A stretch of 64,000 nucleotides of DNA from assembly GCA_036924285.1 (NCBI GenBank), contig JAYKYS010000001.1, forward strand, positions 39,431,501 to 39,495,500. The letters run 5' to 3'. Positions 11,658-22,921 of the stretch are shown piece after piece. The translations under genes and the position numbers were made by a program. The notes under the pieces were generated by a model. The model had not been told where the DNA came from. It ran no database searches and saw only the letters and a program-made list of their open reading frames with translations. Source of the DNA: Asterella californica (taxonomy: Eukaryota; Streptophyta; Marchantiopsida; Marchantiales; Aytoniaceae). The stretch's first letter is position 1; each line of letters opens with the position of its first letter.

Positions 11658-12823
11658 ACTAGGCATGATATCCAACTGTACCATGCCAGACATAGCAATG
11701 TTACGTTGGATTGCCTATATTAGAAGCTTGAATCCAGAGCTGAAGCATATAAAAGGAAAGGAGAATATGGTTGCAGATATGTTGTCAAGGGCTCGATTTG
11801 TGGATGAGGATGTCATGATTTCAAAAGTTGAGGAAGAAGAGAGACAGGATGCTCAGTGTCAGGTTAATCGACGGACTACAAACTTGGAGCCGTTGATGTT
11901 TAGAGAGGAGCTTTACACAGGTAGACTTCGTGACATAGGGTATTATCTGAGCTTGTTGGAGAGGCAGGAGAGGTGGAGCAAAGTAGAGTTCAGAGAGATA
12001 TGGTGTGAAGCTCAAGCTTACCACTGCGATGAATCCGAAGGGGATTGACAAGAGTGAGCGAGGACATCCGTCAATAGTTCAGGCTTTGGTGAAGGCGTGT
12101 GATGGTAAGCATAGAGAGTGGTCTAGATTACTCCCTTTTGCTTTATGGGCAGATAGAACAACTCATTGTTCTACTACAAGGTACATGCCTGTTGAGTTGA
12201 TGTTAGGGCAAAAACCGATGATGCCAGCAGAAGAAGACTTTCCTACATGGGCTACCTTGCCATGGGAGGACAATGTGGACCGTGTGCAACTTCTCTCACT
12301 ATGAATCAGACAGCTAGAATGTAGAGAGGAGGATCTCGCTGAAGCGCAGCTACGGCTGAAGGCGGCTCGACTTGAGAACAAGGAGAGGTTTGATAAGACT
12401 CATAGACTTCGGCCAAAATTGATACAAGTTGGGGACTGGGTATTGGTATACGACAGCACATTGGAGAACCAACACTATACAGTTCGAAAGTTTTCGAGAA
12501 GGTGGTTTGAGCCGTACTTTGTCTCAGATGTACATCAGAATGCTACTTATTCCTTGCAAGAGCTAGATGGCACGCATTTAAGACTTCTAGTTGCTGGAAA
12601 ACGAGTGAAGTTATTCAAAAAGAGAGGGGAGACTGTGGAGCTAGCTGAGTTCTTAAGTTCGGAGCAGACAGGAGCAAATGAAGATCTTTTTGAGACGGTC
12701 AAGGAGACGAAGACGATTTGGAGGACCACGACGATCGATGACGGATTGGCACATACCAGAGGATGTGCAGGTTTGGAGGGGGTGAATGTCGTGTTGTACA
12801 TAGGTCTGTACAGTGAAAACTAG
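11658..12823 (+). pseudogene. Family A pol fragment with internal deletion (RNase H end, integrase end)
   Basis: The first part (LGMISNC, DIAMLRWIAYIRSLNPELKHI, ADMLSRARF) is the end of RNase H plus the linker. At about 12005 it jumps to the late integrase core (KLKLTTAMNPKG, DKSERGHPSIVQALVKACDG), dropping about 265 residues and shifting frame. A TGA interrupts near 12304. The GPY/F-like end resumes at 12419 (RRWFEPYFV, NATYSLQELDG). The usual stop is lost, so the frame reads through the polypurine tract into the LTR until 12823. The left side is cut by the family B LTR. This is a defective copy. Confidence 0.85.
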
Positions 12824-13277
12824 TTGCAAAGAGATCTTTTCTTTGTTGTGTAAAAGAAGCTGCCCTGTAGCTTATCAAGCTGGACAGGAGCTAAGCTGGG
12901 GTGGTGCTTGACAAGCTGCCCCTTAGCTTGAGTTGGAATATCACCCTAAAGGAGTCGAAAGACACCAGAATGCAGAGCTCGACGAGGAGAGCGACTTCGT
13001 GCTTCCAGTTTTGACAGAAAGTGCTTTAAGTAATAGTTAGCACGTGTTTTAACCTGAGAAATATGCGAAAGAGAGAAATCTGTCGATTCTGACTCGTGAC
13101 TCGAACTCAGAATCTGATTGCATAGGTGTGTAGGTGTTCACAAGTACTATAGTTTTGACTCTTTGCTCGTTTAAAACGGAGTTGTATAGAAAAGTTAGCG
13201 TACAAAAAGCTAGTAAAGACTTTACAAGAAGATTTCCTTAGTAAAGCATATGTACAGACTGTAAAAGCTTTCTGAAC

Positions 13278-13630
13278 GGAACCAAAGGCCATCCCAGTGA
13301 TAGGGCGCTTGCCTAGGAGGGAAGTGGTCTCAGGATCAATCCCTCCTGGCCTCTGGTTCCTATTCCGGCATGTTGGCCTCCCGGATGGGAATCTATGTTG
13401 GATATGCAGCCATGTCCTGCATATCTAGGGACGGGAGACCAGTATCTCCCTTAATCGTGGGCTTCCTGGCCTAAGCCTCCGCATGCCATTCTGAATATAC
13501 TATGGGAGATACCTGGTGCGCATATGGGGGGGCTGTAAGCCCTGTGGGGCAGCCTCATAAGTGTTGGGGCTTCGGCCTACATTGGATGGCTTGTAGTATA
13601 TTCAGGGTGGCATCAAGATGGCATCAAGAG
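13278..13630 (+). mobile_element. tRNA-derived SINE inside the LTR
   Basis: The head is a tRNA-like unit closed by a 14-bp imperfect stem: GGAACCAAAGGCCA (13278-13291) pairs with TGGCCTCTGGTTCC (13347-13360). It encloses a box A-like CAGTGATAGGG and a box B-like GGATCAATCCC (13333-13343). A ~250 bp body follows, and the element ends in repeated GGCATCAAGA. The same plan, including GGTCTC.GGATCAA and the tail GATGGCATCAA, occurs on the minus strand at 53120-53470. Pol III transcription is inferred from the boxes. Confidence 0.6.
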
Positions 13631-13847
13631 CACGGGAAATTTTTGCTAATTAGTTAAATAACCATCGAGTCGGCTTGCGATGGAGAATGAGGCTATGGGA
13701 ACCTTTATTAGTGAAGAGGTAGAGTTTGTGGAGACAACTGTGAAACTTGTATTAAAAAGGAGCCAAACTTGTAAATAAAGCTTTGTACGCATAAGGACAG
13801 CAGGGGGCAGCTTAAGCTAGGGCCCTGCTTCTGATAAGTGACTGCGC

Positions 13848-13855
13848 TTATAAAG
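13848..13855 (+). promoter_or_regulatory. Putative LTR TATA box
   Basis: TTATAAAG sits between two copies of an ACAGCAGGGGG...AGCTTAAGCT repeat, about 340 bp before the presumed LTR end. That position fits the U3/R border. Confidence 0.4.
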
Positions 13856-14193
13856 ACAGCAGGGGGGCAGCTTAAGCTGAGGCCTTAAAACTTTAGGTTA
13901 AATACTGCGGCGGCTGAAGATCAGGGACACTTTTCAAGGGAGTTTTCTGAGAGAACTGAAGCGGAAGGAGGAGGATTAGGGGTTGGGGGTTGAGGACACG
14001 CAGGAGAAGCTAGGAGGCTGGAGAAGGTCAAATTGCTCACAGATTGAATTGGGAGAGCATCGTAAGAGAGAGAGAGGCAGGAGTTTTAGGCTTGGACGTT
14101 GTTTAAATAAACTGTTCTGGGGAGAAATTACTCTCAGGAGACAGTTCTATTGAGAGAGATCGTTTGGAAATCTACAGGGGACTTTTGATCGAC

Positions 14194-14217
14194 GTTGGAT
14201 CAGATTTCTGATCCAAC
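14194..14217. repeat. Perfect 11-bp inverted repeat (hairpin)
   Basis: GTTGGATCAGA, a TT spacer, then TCTGATCCAAC. It lies at the probable border between the LTR and the inverted decayed element to the right. Its role is unknown. It could be a junction palindrome or an RNA hairpin. Confidence 0.5.
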
Positions 14218-14219
14218 AA

Positions 14220-16440
14220 CAACAACCTCCACCGTGCAAAAACACCACCAACAACCTCCACAGTGCAAAAAACTCTTGTAGTCTTAGCTACAAGCTCTAC
14301 ACTCTCTCCTATTGCATCCCATGATGTCCAAGGATGACGAACTCCACACGCCTCGCCTCCAGTCTTTGCCACCACCACCCAGGATCGCACTTGGTGCACA
14401 CTCGTCTTCATCTGTGTACGAGCATCATCCAACAAAAAAACATTCTCCAAGATGTACGTTGAAGAATCCATCTGATGCATCTGGAGATGCCGTAAGATCC
14501 GTAACATCTCCAAAAACATACTAGATCTCGGATCATGTAAACCCTGATCTCTTCCCGCACGTGTGTGATCTTGACATGGCCACCGGCTATAACCAAACGA
14601 ATGGTGTCAACAACCTTGAGATTATGCGCCCCCAGCAGCGAAATATCCGATGGTAATGCTTGCTGGTATTTTCTGACGGCTGACATGGACAACAACTCAG
14701 GATATCTCTGCACCAAGCGTGGCACATGACGCAATGAGATGCATCTCGCAATCTCATCTCTCTCCACATACAAGTATCGATGTACTCGTATGCCTGCCTG
14801 CAATACCGCAGTCAAACTTGTGCTGATTTTCTCCAGCACACACACATCCTCCTCTGGATACTACCATACAGTGGGAGTCGTATCCAACGGTGATAAGATC
14901 ATACTGTCAGTAGCAAGAGGTACAAAGGTTTCACTCCAAGCCTGCTGCACCAACCGATCAGCATACTGTTGCAACTCTCCACTCAAAATCTAGAGTGGAA
15001 CATCCAAGGTAGATGATACTATCATAGTCATGCTAGTCATGTCTCCCACCTTCTCAAAGATCGTAGTATCTTCCGCATGGACATTATCATCTAACAACTC
15101 TCCCGATCAAGTGATGACCGAACTGAACCCTGCAATGGATTTTATCGTCTCTGATGTAGGCTCCGTTGTCCCAAATCTAGCACTAAACCGCATTGATAAG
15201 CGGCTCACTCGTCCCTCATCGGACTTCCAATCTTGTCTATAAGATGTTATCTTCGTCCAATAATCGATCACGAATCTCATAAGATATAACACAGCACTTC
15301 CAACCAATACGTCATAAGGCTCAGTGGCCATAACGATGGCCTTGGTCTTCACCATAGAGCCATCTGTAGATGATCTGATCAAACTCTTATCGTCAGCATA
15401 TCGCATGTCATGTGTAGAGATGTACCCTTTGATCTTGTTAGAGATGTCTGCAGTTGGAATGGACATCTCTCCACCTCTGACTTCCTCAGACCCAAATCAA
15501 TACACGCCGTCTTCTCCAACATCAACGGTTGAGCTCCAAAGTCTAACAAGATTTTATGCGATCCATACACCTTCTCTGAAGGTGCCACCAAACAAAAGAT
15601 ACCACTTTCATTGTCCAACAACTTCCCACCTAGTGTCAAACGAGCACGGTCAATCATCGGTCTAGCTGATAACTCATCTAATCTGACAGCTGCCGCTTAC
15701 GAAGTACCATTGGTAGCCGTCCTGATCCTCGACTCCATGGACACATCTATCGTCTCTCGCTGAACCACCTCAACACTAGAGGTAACTACATCCTCGCTCT
15801 CACTGAGCGTGATCGTCAACTGGAACACTAGAGCCAAGCTTACTCCCAATGTCTTCATATCCGTGGCTGAAAATAGTGGGGCTCACAAGACTGTTGTAGC
15901 CGCCCTCAACATCGAGTTTGATGTCGCATCCACAGACATCAAGGATTGACTCGCATCAACTCCATTCCTGGATGTCGATGTCTCCAACTCCACTACATCA
16001 TCGGTAGGTCGTCTAGAAATCACAGATCGATCTTCAACACCTCCGATAGCATGAATGATTGAAGCTTGGTCTATCCCACACAAGCCCAGGTCCTCCATCT
16101 CTGTAAGCATGTGACGCTGGAAAGCTCACCAAAGTGAGCAACGCTGTCATGGACCGTCTCACTAGGTTAACCACTACCATGGGTGACCTATCGACAACTC
16201 TCACTACTTGAGATCGTCGTCCTATATCCAAGATGCCATCAACTGTGAGGTGCATTGATCGTCTCACTACATTGTGTGCGTGCTTGAGCACCTCTCTTGG
16301 TAACAATTTCGTCCACCACAACCGTGACCGATGTGCACGAGATCCCACTCTCGTTGCATCCAACAGTGACTGATACAGATTCAAAAAATTTAATGCAAGC
16401 ATCTGTATCCTCATCGTCATCTGAAGATCCTCCTCTAGAA
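14220..16440 (-). pseudogene. Decayed retroelement region with an aspartic protease remnant
   Basis: No long frame survives. On the minus strand, 15657-15379 encodes HKILLDFGAQPLMLEKTACIDLGL, which looks like a retroviral-type aspartic protease active-site region with Phe in place of Ser/Thr (D-F-G). It shifts frame into 15466-15107 with PYDVLVGSAVLYLMRFVIDYW, a likely second half. Frames at 16453-16034 and 14845-14408 read like real protein remnants, but I cannot assign them. The protease differs from that of family B, so this may be another family rather than the interior of the family C element at 16446-18700. The boundary is not visible. Confidence 0.45.
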
Positions 16441-16445
16441 TTCGG

Positions 16446-17212
16446 TTAACCATGTTTTGTGATGGGTTGGCCTGTCATACTTCGAACAACTGGAACTCTT
16501 GGAACTTGAGTTGAGATCTTGGCTGGCGTTGGAATCGACACTGGTCCTGCAGCTGGAATAAGGACAACAGAGGCAATACCTGCAGCAGTAGTTGCTTGGG
16601 CTTGTCTCTTCTTGAATATGGACGGTCCTGTGGTTGGCTGTAAGTAAGGAGCAGCACTGTCTTTCTGAGCTACTGGAGTTAACGGAAGAAGTTCCCGTAC
16701 TAGTGCTTGAGGAATAAGTTCTTGCGCTTGTAAAAGTTCCACTAAGGTAGTAGTAGCTTCTACTGCTTTAGTTGCAGCTTCTTCGTTCGAAGAAGTAAAC
16801 TGATCTTGATCTGCAGAAGTACCTCCTACCTCCGGGTCAGGAGTAAACAACTGCGGATATAAAACAATATTGACTTCAGGAAAAAGTTTCCACCCTACTT
16901 CACTTTCTGGATGTTCAGCCTCAACACTTAGTCGAGTGGTAACTTCTTCGAACTTAAGTTCTCTTTGAGCAGATTCGAGAGGAGTTGGAGGTAGTGACTT
17001 TGGTGTCCGGAGTGAATTTGATTCACCAAGGTTTAGTTCCTTCCTCTTCCATTCTTTTGAGTTAGGTGTTAACCTCGTTCTCTCTTCTTATGCTCTTCTT
17101 TTAACCGACGAGCTTCTTCCAGAATCTGTTCTCGATATTCTGCTCGTCTTTCACGCCTCTTGTCTCTCTCAGATTGCACGTTTCCAAGAGGATTAGTCTT
17201 GCCCGTCGACAT
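16446..17212 (-). pseudogene. Family C gag (N-terminal, frameshifted)
   Basis: An ATG at 17212, just inside the PBS, opens a 47-codon frame starting MSTGKTNPLGN and rich in Glu/Arg/Lys (REQILEEARRLKEEHKKRER). It stops, and the neighbouring frame continues through ESAQRELKFEEV and WKLFPEVNIVLYPQ into an Ala/Thr/Pro-rich segment ending near 16446. The charged N-terminus right after a tRNA-Asp-like PBS parallels the family B gag (REQRISLRHQKKEEELRK), so I read it as a Tat-like Gag with one frameshift. No capsid signature or zinc knuckle is visible. Confidence 0.45.
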
Positions 17213-17263
17213 ACATGTCTCTGGACTTTTGTTCACTGATCTTGGATAATTTCGGCATTCGCA

Positions 17264-17281
17264 TCTCTAGCAGCGGTGCCA
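17264..17281 (-). other. Primer-binding site, tRNA-Asp-like, family C
   Basis: The minus strand reads TGGCACCGCTGCTAGAGA, 21 bases inside the LTR terminus. It is a degenerate version of the family B/plant tRNA-Asp PBS. Confidence 0.6.
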
Positions 17282-18042
17282 AAATTTATTTAGTCTTCTA
17301 TATGTAACACACAAGAAAACCAAAAGATGCTCGAAAGTAGTAATTTAAGGATCGAACCCACAGAGATGCAAGTAAAGATCATCCAAAAGTAGTAAACATG
17401 TGACAAAGGTGATTCTTTATAGTTGTCTTTTATTCTCACAGGTAGAAATCAGTCCCGGTAGAGATCAAACTCAAGTCTATCCAACAAGAAAGAGTTGATA
17501 ATCCTGACGAATAACATAACAGGTATTAAACATGTAATGGATCTCAAGAAACAGATAAACAATAGAGAAATAGAGCCACGGAGATAAATGTCACAATGAA
17601 GAAGTACTGCTGAAGTGCTACTAAGTAGCCTCTAACACCATAAACGCTAAGTATCTTCACACTAAGTTATCTCTACTACTGCTGCTCTCGGAAAACTCTG
17701 GCGAAGAAGACTCTTCTTCCGCCAAAGTACAAGGTTAAACTCTTTCCAAAGTGTCTTCACTAAAGAACAACTTCCTCCAAAGTCAACTTCGTCCAAAAAC
17801 TTCTTCGTAGTAAACTAACCTCGCAAGTGGTGGTCTATTCACAAACTTCGCCGTAAACTTCTCTGATTTCAGGTGTCAAACAGCAAGGTCTTCGGCACCC
17901 AGACTAATTCGTACCACAACCAACTACGATACTTCGTAAGTAAATCTCCTAAGTTGACAAACACACAATGGCTCCGTAAACTCAGGAAATAGAAAATCCA
18001 AATAACAAACACATAGAGGTACTAAGTACGAACACCACAACG

Positions 18043-18050
18043 CTTATATA
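18043..18050 (-). promoter_or_regulatory. LTR C TATA box
   Basis: TATATAAG on the minus strand, 32 bp downstream of the end of the LTR ORF. It is conserved at the same place at 63232-63239. It implies that transcription starts near 18010 and that the ORF lies in U3. Confidence 0.6.
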
Positions 18051-18081
18051 CTGATTTCTTTGAAGATGACAGATCTTCTTT

Positions 18082-18679
18082 CTAAGAAGTCGGGTGTACA
18101 TCTGGTCCGTCGGATGAAGGTCCTATGTCCGAAATGACACTAGGCACTACACTAGATCCTAGCGCTAACTCCCTAGATATCTCGCTAACCGAGAACTCAA
18201 TAGTCGCTCTAACCTCTCGAAGTTCTCTAACTACTCTTTGTCCTACTCGATTCTTCGCCGAAGAACTCTCTATATCTACGGATGCTAACTCCTGTCTAAT
18301 ATCTTGAAGAATCTTTAGCTCCGAAGTGTCCAAATCTGTGACGAAGTAGTTCTTCAGCGTTGGCTCGACCCTACTCCGAAGTTGTGCATTCTACTCCTCG
18401 CTCTTCACACATCGCCGCTTTAGATCTTCGATCTCTTTGGTCATCAACGCCACGATGTCCTGGTTCTGATTCCTCTGCAGACGCATCTCATCTAACTCCC
18501 TCCTTACAAGTGAAAGAACCTTCTCTTGCTCTTTCTCTTGTTCCAACTTCTGCTGAAGTATCTCGTCGTGCGTCGAAGTCAGATTTTTCCTCAGCTTGAT
18601 TGATGCTCTTCGGCGCTCGCAGGTCTGCGAGGTCGTTCTTCTCTAACTGCGCCACATCTTCAACCTGCTGTAACTTCAT
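18082..18679 (-). pseudogene. LTR-encoded coiled-coil ORF of family C
   Basis: The ATG at 18679 starts MKLQQVEDVAQLEKNDLADL. A frameshift near 18580 leads into LQQKLEQEKEQEKVLSLVRRELDEMRLQ..., then a TAG near 18390, then NAQLRS...LDTSELKILQDIRQEL and ...ATIEFSVSEISRELALG, ending SDGPDVHPTS at 18082. Heptad-like Leu/Ile spacing and high Glu/Lys/Arg/Gln content indicate a coiled coil over most of its ~195 residues. The same protein, including the TAG at the same codon, is encoded at 62854-63200. No known family is recognised. It lies in U3, so it could only be carried on the 3' end of a full-length element RNA or on its own transcript. Confidence 0.55.
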
Positions 18680-18700
18680 CGTTCAGCTTTCATTTGCTTG

Positions 18701-19643
18701 ACACAACATTTTGTTAGAAAGCTCTTCGCCCGAAGAATTCAACCATGAGAAAGTCTTATCCCAGACGTTTTCATAACTTCAAAGATTCCTCCAGAATAGA
18801 GATTCTTCACTAAACTTCTAATTAACACTATTCTACTCATATCTTTTATCTTCTACCACCTATTCTTCTTATTTACTTTACAACTAATCAATTAATTAAT
18901 AAAAACAAAGTATCAAGGCTTCACAACTCTTATTACTTCTAGCAAGTAGAGTTGCAGGCAACGCAAGCAGCTACAGGATAGGACAGTTGTGTGTCCAAGT
19001 CTGCATGATATGGCAAAGACACCGGCACCCTGCAATGATTTTTGGGAATTGGTCGTGCGTCTAACGGCTTTACCCGACTTGCAGGTAGCAAAATAATCAA
19101 AATGAATAGAGCAGATGGTTCTATATTTGTTCTGAGACATGAGAAGTAGAGTAGTACTCAGATCAGGGAGTGTGGGTGATGGCATTCGCAAGGAGAAACT
19201 GATCCTTATAGTTGATCGATGGAAGATAGTTGCGTCTCGTACAATTTCAGGTGTATTAGTGCGGAAAACAGAGTCAAGAATATAACTGTACCTGGAGGCT
19301 AGAAACAGACACAATGCTTTTGTTGCAGACAAATTGACCAGAGGTATATCTCAGTTTTATAAGTCGAGATATCTCTCAATGACTTTTATCAGTTTATCCG
19401 TCGAGATATCTCTTAGTTTTTCAGCTGAGATACAAACACAACGAATTACTTCCAGTACACTCTCACTCAAAATCAAAAAATCAACGTTCGAGACTATGCT
19501 ATAATTGAACTATAATGTAATATCTTTGATGAGAGTTGAACACATCTAGCTGACCGTCCCAGCGAAGCTTCACTCTTCTCATAAGAGAGGAGGAGGCTCA
19601 AGCCAATAAAATACTGAAACAATAAACACTTGTAATAAAAATA
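18701..19643. other. No gene recognised; paired GAGATATCTC palindromes
   Basis: No supported coding region. Near 19360-19415 the word GTCGAGATATCTCT occurs twice about 45 bp apart, followed by a third related CAGCTGAGATA. The core GAGATATCTC is a perfect palindrome. The stretch may belong to the outer part of LTR C or to an unrelated element. Confidence 0.4.
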
Positions 19644-20090
19644 TCAAAACTTGCAACACAAGAAAAATGAAGGGATATATTCTACATGCTCCCCGTCTGG
19701 CTCTTCCCAAGTTTGTTGAACTGCTGATTGTAGAAACTCTGGAAATTTCTTTCTCTCCCTCCATTCTGCTGCATAAGATAGATGCTTGTATACTTGAAAA
19801 CGCTTCCTCCTAGGTTCACTCTCAGACCAAGCATAACAGGCAGCCATCAAAAGGATATCTGACTCCATTCCAAAGATGCAGCGAACACCTTTACAAGAAT
19901 CAGAAAAGTGCGGATAAAGCTCTCGCAACCGGTCCAGTCTCACTAATATGGCGAAGCATCTCGGTGCCCCATCCTCATTTATCCCTTATCAAGAAAACTT
20001 CCAGACGTCCTCTAGCACACAGTCAAAACGCGGTTTGCTTGAAACATCCTGCAAGGAGTCCAATCTGGTCTTAGATATCTGCTTTTTATC
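19644..20090 (-). pseudogene. Unidentified degenerate protein-coding fragment
   Basis: One minus-strand frame reads like protein on both sides of two adjacent stops (near 19997). Upstream is NDKKQISKTRLDSL...RFDCVLEDVWKF; downstream is NEDGAPRCFAILVRLDRLRELYPHF...GMESDILLMAACYAW, then a Lys/Arg/Trp-rich region and WEEPDGEHVEYIP. The composition is not low-complexity, and its continuation past the stops suggests an old gene. I do not recognise the family. It could be an accessory ORF of the neighbouring LTR element or a host gene relic. Confidence 0.35.
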
Positions 20091-20533
20091 ATTCACGATT
20101 CACGACCATGAGATAAACTTTCAAAACATCACGCTAGAACCCTCTCTAGCTGGTTGGAAAATGTACTCACTTTCAAAAGGATCAGCTAGAGGTGTCAACT
20201 CGCTCGACTATCGAACACTAGAATACTCTATATAGAAGAAAACGCGAGACCAAACCACTATAAACGTTGTATAGTTACACCTTGAAGCTGTTAGTAGATA
20301 GGTACCAAAAGAGCACGTGGTCCTACATCTCACTACCTCATTCAATGATATGAAGGACTGTGTGACCGACTGGTCATAGAAGGAAGTCACGAAACGAAGT
20401 CATGAGATATTCTCAGTATCGCTGGACGTAGTGACCGAGAGAGGCTCGGTCAAGAAAACAATACAATGCTACACAGAGAAGTCCAAGCGAACAACAAAGA
20501 ATAATGTGGTTATGAAAACCTCCGCTGCTGAAA

Positions 20534-20740
20534 GATATACTGCTTATGAGCACAATGATCGACTACTCACACCAGACGATGATAGATACAACTCATAACA
20601 GATGACTGGTGGCTAAGCAATCACACAAAATTCAGCATATATTGCTTCTGAGTACAAGGGTGACTACTCACATCAGATGATGATGGACACAACTCATAAC
20701 AGATGACTGGTGGTTAAGCAGTCACCCAAAACCTAAACTT
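20534..20740. repeat. Two-copy tandem repeat, ~102 bp unit
   Basis: The units begin at about 20534 and 20636. They share ACTCATAACAGATGACTGGTGG, GACTACTCACA.CAGA.GATGAT and TAAGCA.TCAC, with scattered substitutions. No coding potential is seen. Confidence 0.75.
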
Positions 20741-22916
20741 GTGACCGAGTATGTCAGACACCTCCACTTGCTGTGAAATGAGTCCGATGTTAGATACTTG
20801 CATATGAAGATACTACTGATCCATGAGGATAGTCACTACAGTGACTGGTAAACCTTACACACAGTCGATGCAAGAACATCAGCGAAATCAGACAGTACAA
20901 CAGAAATGTCCACCGAGCATATATCTTGCATCCCTGATATCGAGTTTGCATGATGACGACAGTAACGAAGATGCGCTGTAGCAGACGATAAGATCTACGA
21001 GGGGGATGCATTAGTCAAAATACACTTACGAGGTTCAAAAAAATGACATGTAAATCGATCAATCAAACAGTACGAGAAATAACCAAGAGCGAGTAGAGAG
21101 CTCGCTATGCAAAAGAATATCGACACCACCAAAAAATGATGCACCCACTAAACCACCGCTGACAAACGAAGCAGCATCTCAATCAAAGAGAGTCAAAACA
21201 GAGCCGCATCTGCAGAAAAGCGATTCCGAGTATATGAGTAGATCCAAATGATAGTCCGCGCGAAACCAGACATAGTGAAATGGCAAGTGGTTCTAGTTTG
21301 ACGTCATAGATGAAGACAACACAGCCAAAGTAAACTAGTCATGATGTCTGACGAGTTACTCCTAACAATTATGGAGTCGTCTCACAACAACTGTCATTGA
21401 TTGCACTACAAACATCGAGTACCAACACTCTCCATCCTCATCGAGTACGCAGACTGTAGCCATGGTCTCTGCTCTCCTATCACAATACGAATGTGCAACT
21501 GCATCAGAACACCCAAAACCCCTAGCCATTCACCGAAAACACAGTCTATCGCTCTCCGGTAGTCTGCAGCTCACCTAACTCTCAAGTGGCTATAGTGACA
21601 CGAAAGGGCACCGCGTGCGCTACGGGATTTTATACCCCAACTTGCGGTTTAACAGTTTAAAGAGATTATAAGCCTTTATTTTCATCCAAACTCAACCTTA
21701 GGCTAGTTTCAGTTCTCCGTGGTGTTATTTGTTTGTTGATTGGAACTTATAAGTCCAATAACTTTCTGCACAATAACTTTTTACAATCTCCTCTATTTGA
21801 ATTCAGTGTTTATAGGATCCAGAATAACTGAAACTACCTTTTTTGTCTCGAAGATTTTGTGAGAACTCATTCTCTTTGATTGTACTATTAGTTTGAATGT
21901 CTCAAACCTTGCCAACGGAACACAAACACTTACCCAATATGATACTGCATATTTGTGATATGCCAAATGCTTCTCTAACCAAAATTCAAATCATCACGTT
22001 AAGAATATCCACATTAATCAAAAGAAACTACATGGATACTTAAAATAGATTTAAAAATAAAATCTAGAAAATAAAGCAAAGAAAAGAAGCATAAAAGAAT
22101 AATAAGAGAAAACATTCAAAGAATAAGAAAAAAAGAAAGTATTAAAAAAGTATATACAAAGAAATTCTATACATACAAAAAGATCTCAAGTAGGTAACCT
22201 CCTCCAAAATATTGCTTTGAATGTATTAATTACTATAGAAGACACGATTAATAAGTACACGGTTACAACATGGACAACCCAATTTTATGTGGTACATAGT
22301 CTATTAGGTTAAGACAATGGATAGGACTTAGAAATTACTAATACATAAATTTACTGCAAAATGTTGAGTATCTTCTTGCTAAGCCTCTTTTCTCCTCGTA
22401 ATCCACAAACATCCATAAAGTCACAATGATGCTTTGAATGAACCACGTCTAGTTAGCTTGGTTCTGTTGATAAAAGTTGATAGCACTTGCCAAGAGTCCG
22501 ATGTGTCCTCACCTCATCATAGCTTACCGCCATATTATGCACACCTCAGCTTGATAGAATGTAGGCGTCTACGTTCTAGAATGAATCCACAGCGCGAGGA
22601 TGGAGCTCGACATGCATGTAGTTGGAAAGGAATGCCTTAGAAAGAGTCTCATCGCTGTTGAATTGTACACCAGGAAGCTGTGCCTGAATTCTCCGCACCC
22701 GGATGTTCAAGCCTCAAGATAGGCCGTGATCAATCCGAATGCGTCCTCAGTGAAAGACTGGTCTTATCGTTGGAACCAGCGGATAGCTCGTTGGGAACTG
22801 ATAAGGTAGCTTCCAGATTAGACCGTGCTGACTACGTTCATCATATCATTTGGTGAAACCAAGATCGTCAACGGACGAGTCGACATCGACTTGATGAGGT
22901 CTGTTATATAAAGAGT
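20741..22916. other. No gene recognised; AT-rich block
   Basis: 20741-21640 holds short frames only. From about 21640 to 22420 the sequence is distinctly AT-rich, with an A-rich stretch at 22050-22170, and may be unique or ancient intergenic DNA. 22430-22916 is of ordinary composition with no convincing ORF. It ends with TTATATAAAG, a TATA-like word at 22905-22914, immediately before the ATGAT target duplication of the chromovirus. Confidence 0.4.
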
Positions 22917-22921
22917 ATGAT

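Larger units (their letters stand above)
12787..14193 (+). repeat. Family A-type 3' LTR, divergent subfamily (3' end uncertain)
   Basis: It begins TGTCG right after the tract GGTTTGGAGGGGGTGAA. Beyond that it does not resemble the other family A LTRs. It contains a SINE (13278-13630), an imperfect direct repeat of about 30 bp (ACAGCAGGGGGCAGCTTAAGCT) near 13797 and 13856, and a TATA box between them. Direct and inverted GCTTAAGCT-like words are common. I place the end near the hairpin at 14194, but no clean terminus is visible. Confidence 0.55.
17303..18700 (-). repeat. Family C 5' LTR (outer end not defined)
   Basis: It ends ...GTGTGTTACA at 17303 and is colinear with 62854-63979 on the plus strand, which ends in the same bases. 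Homology can only be followed to about 18420, because the other copy is truncated there. The LTR carries an ORF in its outer part, a TATA box at 18043-18050, and many CTTCG/CGAAG words between 17690 and 18420. The outer terminus cannot be located, and the LTR may extend well beyond 18700. Confidence 0.75.

Noticed and set aside
22050..22170. A-rich stretch as a LINE or SINE poly(A) tail
   Set aside because: It is long, interrupted and part of a broadly AT-rich block; no element body or target duplication was seen next to it.
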